Assembly: GCA_029571495.1 (NCBI GenBank)
Contig: JAKPSO010000119.1
Location: 1-7,224, forward strand
Source: Pseudomonadota bacterium
GTDB lineage: Bacteria; Pseudomonadota; Gammaproteobacteria; Burkholderiales; Casimicrobiaceae
Length of the DNA stretch: 7,224 nucleotides
Reading direction: 5' to 3'
Numbering within the stretch: the stretch's first letter is position 1; every line of letters begins with the position of its first letter. Positions 1 through 5,599 of this stretch are shown here, in pieces. The notes under the pieces are model-generated. The model saw only the letters and a program-made list of their open reading frames with translations. It ran no database searches and was not told the DNA's origin. The position numbers and the translations under genes are program-made.

Positions 1-327
1 CGGAGAATCGACGGAAGCTGGCGCGCGGGAATAGTGATCAGCGCTCACCGACGCACTGACGACGAAACGGCGCTGGTAGATGCCGCATTGCTGCAGTTGT
101 CGCGCAGCTACCGACTGCCACGTCCGAGATGGCAGTTCGTAATCACCGAAAAGCGTGCGACCTATGCGTGCACTCCGAAGCAAACTGCGCTGCTCAGTTC
201 GCTGCCGAAGCGTGTCGGAGACATCCACTTCGCAGGCGACTGGTGCTGCCCAGAATTACCCGCCACTATCGAAGCCGCCGTAATCGCAGGCGAACGCGCC
301 GCGGACGCCGTTCTCAATGGAAAGTAG
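1..327 (+). CDS. hpnE: C-terminal part of hydroxysqualene dehydroxylase-like FAD amine oxidase (HpnE-like), 5' truncated
   Basis: The frame is open from the first base, so the start lies outside the window; 108 residues remain. They match the end of the flavin amine-oxidase fold: an EKRATYACTP stretch (residues about 53-62 of the visible part), then FAGDW...PATIEAAVIAGERAA (about 80-99), where the GDW and the PATIE(A/G)AV helix form the FAD-binding end of the domain. In the squalene-associated desaturase family (HpnE) this segment typically reads EKRATF...LAGDW...LPATIEGAV, so the match is specific. HpnE removes the hydroxyl of hydroxysqualene to give squalene, usually beside HpnC and HpnD for hopanoid or carotenoid synthesis. 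The CC following GDW is unusual. A related phytoene desaturase-type oxidase is the main alternative. The stop at 325-327 lies one base before the next gene's start, so the two are probably co-transcribed. Confidence 0.75.
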   Translation, partial: RRIDGSWRAGIVISAHRRTDDETALVDAALLQLSRSYRLPRPRWQFVITEKRATYACTPKQTALLSSLPKRVGDIHFAGDWCCPELPATIEAAVIAGERAADAVLNGK

Positions 328-328
328 T

Positions 329-754
329 ATGACCGCTGACAGCAAGCACGTTTTCACTTATGGATCGCTCATGTTTCCAGAGGTCTGGCAGCGCGTAGTG
401 AAGGGTTCGTATCAATCCGCCGAGGCGACGATTCATGGGTTTCGTCGCGTACGCGTCCGGAACGAGACGTATCCGGTATTGATCATCGCCAAAGGCGCGC
501 CGCCGTTACTGGGGCGAATTTATTACGACGTGTCACCAGCGGATCTCAAACGCCTCGACGAATTTGAGGCCGACGCCTACGTGCGTGTGCCGGTCGCTGC
601 GACAACAAACGGGACGGTTGCCGCAGCCGACGCCTACCTTGGCAAACACGACGCCGAATTGTTAGACGAAGACTGGAGTCCAACGCACTTCGCAAAATTC
701 GATATGGCGGGCTTCTTGGCGACGTACGCCGCCGCCCACAGTCCCAACGACTAG
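329..754 (+). CDS. gamma-glutamylcyclotransferase-fold (AIG2-like) family protein
   Basis: A 141-residue protein with the hallmarks of the GGCT/AIG2 fold: FTYGSLMF near the N-terminus (YGSL at residues 11-14, the substrate-binding loop), a GFRRVRV strand, LLGRIYYDVS, then LDEFEADAYVR (residues 76-86). In this family the acidic residue of the LDxFE segment is the catalytic base and the following Tyr is conserved. Characterised relatives release 5-oxoproline from gamma-glutamyl amines or peptides; the substrate here cannot be told. It is probably soluble and cytoplasmic: no signal peptide or membrane segment is visible. An in-frame ATG at 317 would add MESS and overlap the upstream gene, but it has no ribosome site. 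The ATG at 329 has GGAAAG at 319-324 and is preferred. It follows the HpnE-like gene by one base, suggesting translational coupling. Confidence 0.82.
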   Translation: MTADSKHVFTYGSLMFPEVWQRVVKGSYQSAEATIHGFRRVRVRNETYPVLIIAKGAPPLLGRIYYDVSPADLKRLDEFEADAYVRVPVAATTNGTVAAADAYLGKHDAELLDEDWSPTHFAKFDMAGFLATYAAAHSPND

Positions 755-788
755 GCGCCGCGAGACGTTCTGTTCGACAAACGCCGAC

Positions 789-1301
789 CTACTCGAACGG
801 CACCACCACACTCACGCGCCGGTTTTTGGCGCGTCCTTCCGGCGTGTCGTTGCTAGCGAGCGGCCGATCAAATCCGAATCCTCGACGCTCCAGCGCCTCA
901 GATGCGAACCCATTCGTAGCCAAGAACTGCGCTACCGCATCGGCACGGCGCGACGACAAGTTTCGATTAAATTCCGCAGTTCCAACGTTGTCCGTGTGCC
1001 CGAACAAACGGAGCTTCGCGATTTCCAGTGCGCGTAAGTCAACGGCGAGCTTGGAAAGCACCTGTTTCGCCCCATCGCTCAACACATCACTGCCCGTTTC
1101 AAAAAGCAGTGGCCCTGGCAAATTCAGCACGTAGCCATCATCGGTTTTTTCAAAACCTAGCTGCGCAAGGCGTTCAGCGCGCGGCAGTGGTGCAGGCGCA
1201 GGCGCGGGCGGTGGCGCACTGGCACAGGCCGCGAGGAGCGACACGAGCACTGCCGTCCAGAGCCACTGCGCAGCGACGGTTGAGAATTTTCTAAGCATCA
1301 T
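789..1301 (-). CDS. yfiB: YfiB-type OmpA/Pal-domain outer-membrane lipoprotein
   Basis: A 170-residue lipoprotein precursor. A hydrophobic signal ends in the lipobox LAAC with Cys26 as the lipidated residue; +2 is Ala, not Asp, which favours outer-membrane sorting. A Pro/Ala linker (about 29-40) is followed by the OmpA-like peptidoglycan-binding domain: LLFETGSDVL (65-74), GHTDNVG (101-107), NRNLSSRRA (112-120) and NRRVSV (160-165). The Asp of HTDN and the Arg of SSRRA are the usual diaminopimelate contacts. Length and domain order match YfiB of Pseudomonas and E. coli, which captures the periplasmic repressor YfiR and so switches on the cyclase YfiN. It is the last gene of the trio, its ATG sharing ATGA with the yfiN stop. 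A second ATG at 1298 is possible. Alone it might be called Pal/OmpA-like; the neighbours decide YfiB. Confidence 0.88.
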   Translation of the reverse strand: MMLRKFSTVAAQWLWTAVLVSLLAACASAPPPAPAPAPLPRAERLAQLGFEKTDDGYVLNLPGPLLFETGSDVLSDGAKQVLSKLAVDLRALEIAKLRLFGHTDNVGTAEFNRNLSSRRADAVAQFLATNGFASEALERRGFGFDRPLASNDTPEGRAKNRRVSVVVPFE

Positions 1302-2683
1302 GAGAGTGCCTTTCCGACTTGCGATTTTCGCCCAGCTGTGGGCAGACTAATTACGTTGGTGCTCGACGGCCGACGCGCCGACCCGGCACGTGGAAGCGAC
1401 GTTGCGCAAACGACACGAATGGCGCCATCATTGGGAAATGCCTTGGCTCGATACATTGCCATGTCTGCGGCGTGAACGAGGGCGCGAACATCCTCGCCGT
1501 GATCTGGAAACACGGCAACGCCAATGCTCGCCTGAATCGCATCGCGCCACTCATCCTCCGGCAGCGCGATACCGAGCCCGACCGTCAGCCGCTCACCCAC
1601 CTTCATGGCCTCTTCCGGTGTCGAAACGTCGGTGGACAATACGACAAATTCGTCACCTGCCAGGCGCGCCAAAAAATCACCCGGACGCAGAGCACGGCGA
1701 ATCCTTGCCGCCGTTGCCTTCAACGCAGCATCGCCTTTCGCGTGCCCGTGCTGATCGTTAATTTGCTTCAGATCATCAAGGTCTACAAAAAGCACCGCTA
1801 GCGGACGTCCCACAGCGTTCGCCTTTTCTATGGCCGCGGTCAGTGTCGTCTCAAACATGGGACGATTGGGTAAGCCCGTGAGTGCGTCTGAAAACGCCAT
1901 CGATTCAAGATGTGCGTTAGATACTTTTAGTTCGTACTGTTTGCGTTTGAGTTCGCGATTTTGCTCCGCCACTTGCGCGATCAGCGATTCGAAACTCGTG
2001 GTAAGTTGATTGACCTCCAACCCACCGCCTCGTGGCGCGGGCGCCGCGAGATTGTGCGAAGCGCTGACCTCTTCAACCCATGCGTTTAAGTCCGCGACAG
2101 GTCGCAGCAGTGCGCGGCTGAGTTTCTGCGCCACTACGATACCGGCCAATACCGTGAAGCTCAGCACCACCGCAAGTACGGCCAATGCGCGCCACAATGC
2201 CGAACGAAGTGTTTTTTGGTTGGGGTTCACTACGAGAGTCGCCACCGGCGGCGCTGCGGCGTCGGCGATGTCGTCTCGAAGCGCGTGCTGAACCAAGTGA
2301 GCATCCAAGGGGCCTTCGTTCCAACCGTTGAGCCCACTAATCGCGGCCGGGAATCGAAGCTCACCCGGCGCGACGAGCTCGGCGACAAGTTGTCCAGTTC
2401 GACTGTAAACCGCTGCAGAATCGTGGCCCGGCCCAGAATCAAAGACACGAAGCGAATCGGCGATTACGTCGTAGCCGCCAAAGCGCACGGCGGCGGTAAT
2501 CGTGCTCGACGCAACGTTGGCTTGTGTCAGCGCAGAAACGCGACTTTGATCAACCTGTCCTTTCAAGAAAAGCAGCGCGAGCGATATTCCCGCGAACACG
2601 AGCATGACAAAGAGCGTCGCAACGGTAGCCAGCGTTGCGCGTCGCGTCAATGAATAATTTGAGTACGCGTTGCGAAGACTCAT
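1298..2683 (-). CDS. yfiN: YfiN-type membrane diguanylate cyclase (HAMP-AGDEF)
   Basis: A 461-residue inner-membrane protein. Membrane segment 1 spans about 19-41, a periplasmic sensory region (CHASE8-like by context) about 42-160, membrane segment 2 about 163-185, HAMP about 186-238, a coiled-coil linker about 235-262, and the GGDEF domain about 265-420. Catalytic-domain landmarks are DALTGLPNR (266-274), FVDLDDLKQIND with metal Asp301, the inhibitory-site RxxD as RPGD (333-336), and the signature as AGDEF (342-346). It should make c-di-GMP from two GTP. In the known YfiBNR system periplasmic YfiR holds YfiN inactive until YfiB removes it. The ATG at 2683 is chosen because GGGGAGG lies just upstream and it overlaps the yfiR stop as ATGA; an upstream ATG at 2800 would run 39 codons through yfiR. 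The tail after 425 is Ser/Arg/Pro-rich and unassigned. Confidence 0.9.
   Translation of the reverse strand: MSLRNAYSNYSLTRRATLATVATLFVMLVFAGISLALLFLKGQVDQSRVSALTQANVASSTITAAVRFGGYDVIADSLRVFDSGPGHDSAAVYSRTGQLVAELVAPGELRFPAAISGLNGWNEGPLDAHLVQHALRDDIADAAAPPVATLVVNPNQKTLRSALWRALAVLAVVLSFTVLAGIVVAQKLSRALLRPVADLNAWVEEVSASHNLAAPAPRGGGLEVNQLTTSFESLIAQVAEQNRELKRKQYELKVSNAHLESMAFSDALTGLPNRPMFETTLTAAIEKANAVGRPLAVLFVDLDDLKQINDQHGHAKGDAALKATAARIRRALRPGDFLARLAGDEFVVLSTDVSTPEEAMKVGERLTVGLGIALPEDEWRDAIQASIGVAVFPDHGEDVRALVHAADMAMYRAKAFPNDGAIRVVCATSLPRAGSARRPSSTNVISLPTAGRKSQVGKALS
1309..1315 (-). promoter_or_regulatory. Shine-Dalgarno site of yfiB
   Basis: GGAAAGG on the minus strand, seven bases before the ATG at 1301. 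It lies within the end of the yfiN coding sequence and supports the first of the two adjacent ATG codons (1301 rather than 1298). Confidence 0.6.
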
Positions 2684-3279
2684 CGCGCCTCCCCGCCGGC
2701 AGCGGCGGCCGCTTTCGGCTTCTGGCTTAGGCGTAACGCGGCTGCTGCGATGTTTATCTTCGAGCGTTGCAGTGACTCTAAATTGATCTCGAAGCGCCAA
2801 TCGCTCCCCACACGATAGGCGCCGACGACGCCGCCGTCGGCCGTGAAATCCGCGTAGTTGCTAATCGTCAGAATCGGCTGGTCGTGCGTCGCATTGAGCC
2901 ACTCGCGAGGCGCCGGGCGCACATCGGCGTTGAGCCACAGCACATTGCAGCCCGGCACTTGCGCCACGGCCGTCACTTGGCGCCAGACTACCGGCAGCCC
3001 TTTCACTGTCGCAGCAACATCCGTCGCTAGCGCCCCGGTATGTCCCATGCCACCGTGCGCGTGACATATGGTGATGGATTTGCGCGACGGATCCGCTGGC
3101 CATGAGGCGTAGCGCACCACGTTGAGGATGAAATCGGAGAGATCACTGTTCGACGCTGCGCGCGTAATTGGCGCAAAAAGCGCCGACGAAAACGTCAAGA
3201 CGCAGACGCAAAAAGCGACGACACGAGGCGCCAAAGTACGCAACCCAGAAAACGCCAATGGCGACCCGAGGGTCGCCAT
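2680..3279 (-). CDS. yfiR: YfiR-family (DUF4154) periplasmic repressor of YfiN
   Basis: A 199-residue precursor. Residues 1-41 form a signal peptide (basic Arg14/Arg19, hydrophobic 20-36, cleavage probably after ITRA), so the protein is periplasmic. The mature part has the DUF4154 layout: LSDFILNVVRYASWP (47-61), SITICHAHG (68-76), GCNVLWLN (110-117), ILTISNYADFTADGGVVGAYR (136-156) and WRFEINLESLQRSKINIAAAALRLS (161-185). In Pseudomonas and E. coli YfiR binds the periplasmic part of YfiN and blocks c-di-GMP synthesis; YfiB and periplasmic redox state relieve it. Only two cysteines (72, 111) remain after cleavage. The frame is open far upstream into ftsH, but the only ATG giving a signal peptide is at 3279. 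That ATG has no Shine-Dalgarno sequence and sits inside a hairpin. The tail is Ala-rich. The stop overlaps the yfiN start by 4 bp. Confidence 0.85.
   Translation of the reverse strand: MATLGSPLAFSGLRTLAPRVVAFCVCVLTFSSALFAPITRAASNSDLSDFILNVVRYASWPADPSRKSITICHAHGGMGHTGALATDVAATVKGLPVVWRQVTAVAQVPGCNVLWLNADVRPAPREWLNATHDQPILTISNYADFTADGGVVGAYRVGSDWRFEINLESLQRSKINIAAAALRLSQKPKAAAAAGGEAR
2688..2694 (-). promoter_or_regulatory. Shine-Dalgarno site of yfiN
   Basis: GGGGAGG on the minus strand, four bases before the ATG at 2683 and inside the 3' end of yfiR. It is the strongest ribosome site in this block. It decides the yfiN start against the longer open frame and suggests YfiN can be initiated well even if yfiR translation is weak. 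Confidence 0.7.
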
Positions 3280-3281
3280 TG
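3256..3281 (-). promoter_or_regulatory. 11-bp perfect hairpin burying the yfiR start codon
   Basis: On the minus strand CAATGGCGACC is followed by a CTCG loop and then GGTCGCCATTG: an 11-bp perfect stem with a 4-base loop. The yfiR ATG (3277-3279) is inside the 5' arm. The downstream bases are GCGTTTTCTGG, with no immediate T run, so it is a poor intrinsic terminator. A translation-limiting or mRNA-processing structure is the better reading, by inference. Confidence 0.7.
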
Positions 3282-3290
3282 TTAGCGTGT

Positions 3291-3309
3291 CGCGCCGCCG
3301 CGCGGCGCG
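3291..3309 (-). repeat. 8-bp all-G/C hairpin between ftsH and yfiR
   Basis: CGCGCCGC, a 3-base loop, then GCGGCGCG: a perfect 8-bp stem made only of G and C. It starts about 7 bases after the ftsH stop and ends 11 bases before the yfiR ATG, occupying the place where a ribosome site would be expected. It is followed by ACACGCTAACA, with no T run. It could protect the ftsH 3' end, pause RNA polymerase or hinder yfiR initiation. Confidence 0.6.
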
Positions 3310-3316
3310 CTGCGTG

Positions 3317-5266
3317 CTAAGGCGTGTCTGGCGCTGCTTTAGGAGCAGCGGCAGCTGTCGTCGTTGCATCGGTTTTACCTTCTGCAGTATCCGGCGCCAC
3401 GACCGTGGCACCCGGCGTCGAGTCCCCACCGGAACTGCCAGGCGTGTTGTACGTCTTGTCGGCGCGCACGGGTCGGCCCGCCATGATGTCGGCAATTTGA
3501 TCAGCATCGATGGTTTCGAATTCCATCAGTGCGGCGGTCATGGCCTCGACCTTGTCGGCGTTGTCTTTCAATATCTTCGTCGAAACGGCGTACTGCTCGT
3601 CGATGATGCGACGAATTTCTTTGTCGACCGTTTGCATCGTGGTGTCCGACATCGTGCGCGTTTGTGTGACGCTCCTGCCGAGGAAAACTTCGCCTTCGTT
3701 ATCGGCATAAACCATCGGGCCCAACACATCGCTCATGCCATAGCGCGTGACCATGTCGCGGGCGATCTTCGTTGCGCGTTCGAAGTCGTTCGACGCACCC
3801 GTCGAGATGTTTTTCACGAACAAATCTTCCGCGATACGACCGCCGAACAACACCGAAATTTCGGTGAGCATCTGATCCTTGTAGAGCGAAATTCGATCGC
3901 GTTCCGGCAACTGCCATGTGACACCCAACGCACGACCACGCGGAATGATCGTCACCTTGTGCACCGGATCAGCCTTCGGCAGAATCGTCGCCACAATCGC
4001 GTGGCCCGACTCGTGATACGCGGTGGCGCGCTTCTCGTCTTCGGAGAGCACCATCGACTTACGCTCAGCGCCCATGTAAATCTTGTCTTTGGCGCGCTCG
4101 AAATCTTCCATGTCGACCAAGCGCTTGTTGCCGCGCGCTGCGAAGAGCGCCGCCTCGTTCACAAGGTTTGCAATGTCTGCGCCGGAGAAACCGGGGCAAC
4201 CGCGAGCGATGACTTGCGCCTTCACGTCGGCCGCGATCGGCACCTTGCGCATATGCACTTGCAGAATTTGTTCGCGACCACGAATGTCTGGCAACGGCAC
4301 CACGACTTGGCGATCGAAACGACCCGGACGCATCAGCGCAGGATCCAGCACATCCGGGCGGTTGGTCGCGGCGATCACGATGACGCCCTGCGAGCCTTCA
4401 AAGCCATCCATCTCGACAAGCATTTGGTTCAACGTTTGCTCGCGCTCATCGTTGCCACCACCTAGGCCCGCGCCGCGTTGACGGCCGACCGCATCGATCT
4501 CGTCGATAAAAATAATGCACGGGGCGTTCTTCTTAGCTTGGTCGAACATGTCGCGAACGCGCGATGCGCCAACACCGACGAACATTTCTACGAAGTCGGA
4601 TCCCGAGATCGAGAAGAACGGTACTTTCGCTTCGCCTGCGATGGCCTTGGCGAGCAGCGTCTTACCGGTGCCCGGCGAGCCCACGAGCAGCACGCCTCGC
4701 GGAATGCGTCCGCCAAGTTTTTGGAACTTGCTGGGGTCTTTCAGGAAGTCGACGATCTCCGTCACTTCTTCTTTCGCTTCGTCACAACCGGCGACGTCAG
4801 CAAACGTCGTGGTGTTGTTCGTTTCATCGAGCAACCGCGCCTTGCTCTTGCCAAAGCTAAACGCTCCGCCTTTGCCGCCGCCCTGCATTTGGCGCATCAT
4901 GAAAACCCATGCACCAATCAAGAGAAGAATCGGGCCAAACGAGAACAAGATGTTCGACATCAACGACGGGCCTTCTTCGGCTTTACCGCCAAACTTCACC
5001 TTGTTGTCGTAAAGCTGGTTAACAAGGTCTTTGTCTTGGTACGGAATCCACGTGCTACGGGTGCCTTCCGCGCCGGATGTCCGGAATTGAACGATGCGCC
5101 CTTCGATTTCGGCCTCGGTGACTCGCTTGTTACGAAGCTCGTCCAAAAACTCAGAATAGGCAACCGTACTGCTCTTTTTGTTGCCCTTGTCAAACTGTTG
5201 CACGACCGTCAGCACCACGAGGCCAATGACGACCCAGATGCCGATATTTTTGAGCATGTTGTTCAC
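3317..5266 (-). CDS. ftsH: ATP-dependent zinc metalloprotease FtsH
   Basis: A 649-residue AAA+ membrane protease, close to the E. coli length. Membrane segment 1 is at about 7-24, a periplasmic domain follows, and segment 2 is at about 107-122. The AAA module has Walker A GSPGTGKT (196-203), pore motif MFVGVG (228-233), Walker B IIFIDE (251-256) and the second region of homology ending RPGRFD (313-318). The peptidase has zinc motif HESGH (418-422), with a likely third ligand Asp494 in STGASND. FtsH hexamers extract and degrade membrane proteins and stress regulators such as sigma-32 and LpxC. Oddities: GSPG replaces the usual GPPG, HESGH replaces HEAGH, and the tail is Ala/Thr/Pro-rich. Start: GTG at 5266 (VNNMLKNIGIW) has AGGAG 8 bases upstream; the ATG at 5257 is too far from it, and an ATG at 5320 has no family support. 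Confidence 0.97.
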   Translation of the reverse strand: MNNMLKNIGIWVVIGLVVLTVVQQFDKGNKKSSTVAYSEFLDELRNKRVTEAEIEGRIVQFRTSGAEGTRSTWIPYQDKDLVNQLYDNKVKFGGKAEEGPSLMSNILFSFGPILLLIGAWVFMMRQMQGGGKGGAFSFGKSKARLLDETNNTTTFADVAGCDEAKEEVTEIVDFLKDPSKFQKLGGRIPRGVLLVGSPGTGKTLLAKAIAGEAKVPFFSISGSDFVEMFVGVGASRVRDMFDQAKKNAPCIIFIDEIDAVGRQRGAGLGGGNDEREQTLNQMLVEMDGFEGSQGVIVIAATNRPDVLDPALMRPGRFDRQVVVPLPDIRGREQILQVHMRKVPIAADVKAQVIARGCPGFSGADIANLVNEAALFAARGNKRLVDMEDFERAKDKIYMGAERKSMVLSEDEKRATAYHESGHAIVATILPKADPVHKVTIIPRGRALGVTWQLPERDRISLYKDQMLTEISVLFGGRIAEDLFVKNISTGASNDFERATKIARDMVTRYGMSDVLGPMVYADNEGEVFLGRSVTQTRTMSDTTMQTVDKEIRRIIDEQYAVSTKILKDNADKVEAMTAALMEFETIDADQIADIMAGRPVRADKTYNTPGSSGGDSTPGATVVAPDTAEGKTDATTTAAAAPKAAPDTP

Positions 5267-5274
5267 GCAGAAAA

Positions 5275-5279
5275 CTCCT
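5275..5279 (-). promoter_or_regulatory. Shine-Dalgarno site selecting the GTG start of ftsH
   Basis: AGGAG on the minus strand, eight bases before the GTG at 5266 and 17 before the ATG at 5257. The spacing favours the GTG. Many proteobacterial FtsH proteins begin with a similar (M/V)NN(M) extension, as I remember the family. Confidence 0.65.
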
Positions 5280-5331
5280 GTAACCCTGAATCCCCGCAAC
5301 ACGCGAGTCCGCAAAGCCACACTTCAGTACG

Positions 5332-5359
5332 ATTTTAAGGGCGATTGCCGTTTTTCAAG
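5332..5359 (-). promoter_or_regulatory. candidate ftsH promoter (sigma-70-like, with a sigma-32-like -35)
   Basis: The minus strand carries CTTGAAA (5353-5359; TTGAAA as -35), a 15-base spacer and TAAAAT (5332-5337) as -10. Each hexamer differs from the sigma-70 consensus by one base, but the spacer is shorter than the ideal 17. CTTGAAA is also the sigma-32 -35 consensus, although no clear CCCCATNT box follows. The predicted leader is about 60 bases. Heat-shock control of ftsH is known in E. coli; here it is only a suggestion. Confidence 0.45.
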
Positions 5360-5419
5360 AGCGAAGGGGCAAGCATCGGGCAAACACTTCAACAACGTCG
5401 CGCATTGCAGTCACGACGA

Positions 5420-5453
5420 CACGACGCAGGTGCGTGGCGCGTCGCGCGTCGTG
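5420..5453. repeat. inverted repeat in ftsH upstream region
   Basis: CACGACGC at 5420-5427 is the exact reverse complement of GCGTCGTG at 5446-5453, with an 18-base spacer. Both arms sit in a wider run of CGA/CGT-type triplets (about 5412-5457), so low complexity may explain it. It lies about 60 bases upstream of the candidate -35, where an operator or leader structure is possible. Confidence 0.4.
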
Positions 5454-5599
5454 CGTCATAAAATCAACAGAACAACTTTTGTCACTAATGGACGACTGCA
5501 TGACCGTTATTCGGCGAAAACTAACGCAGTCGACTTAACAAACAATATTGTCCCAACGGTCCCTCTGTAGCCGCTGGCGGCCAAAAGCTGTACGCCCAA

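Larger units (their letters stand above)
5267..5599. other. rlmE-ftsH intergenic region, no gene seen
   Basis: A 333-bp stretch between the rlmE stop and the ftsH start. It holds the ftsH ribosome site, the candidate promoter at 5332-5359, a CGA/CGT-rich inverted repeat at 5420-5453 and an AT-rich patch with the palindrome ACAATATTGT near 5542-5551. No convincing terminator with a T run follows rlmE, so read-through into ftsH is possible. The open frame on the plus strand here has no ribosome site or recognisable product. Confidence 0.6.

Noticed and set aside
755..788. Bidirectional terminator between the converging genes
   Set aside because: The 34-bp gap shows no stable stem with flanking A/T runs by eye.
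2684..2800. 39-codon upstream extension of yfiN
   Set aside because: It overlaps yfiR and reads as basic non-conserved sequence; the ATG at 2683 has a strong ribosome site and an ATGA overlap.
3256..3309. Rho-independent terminator after ftsH
   Set aside because: The stems are strong but neither is followed by a T run in the minus-strand direction, and the second lies inside the yfiR coding start.
3280..3507. 76-codon upstream extension of yfiR
   Set aside because: It would overlap the 3' end of ftsH in another frame, encodes an Arg-rich stretch, and would place the signal peptide internally.
3122..4465. 447-codon plus-strand open frame opposite ftsH
   Set aside because: Lies wholly antisense to ftsH and yfiR; its product is Arg/His/Val-rich with no recognisable motif, typical of a shadow frame in GC-rich DNA.
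4478..5338. 286-codon plus-strand open frame opposite the ftsH N-terminal half
   Set aside because: Antisense to clearly conserved FtsH motifs, with no ribosome site or family features of its own.
5420..5453. CRISPR-like or tandem repeat array
   Set aside because: Only one pair of 8-bp inverted arms in low-complexity sequence; no regularly spaced repeats.
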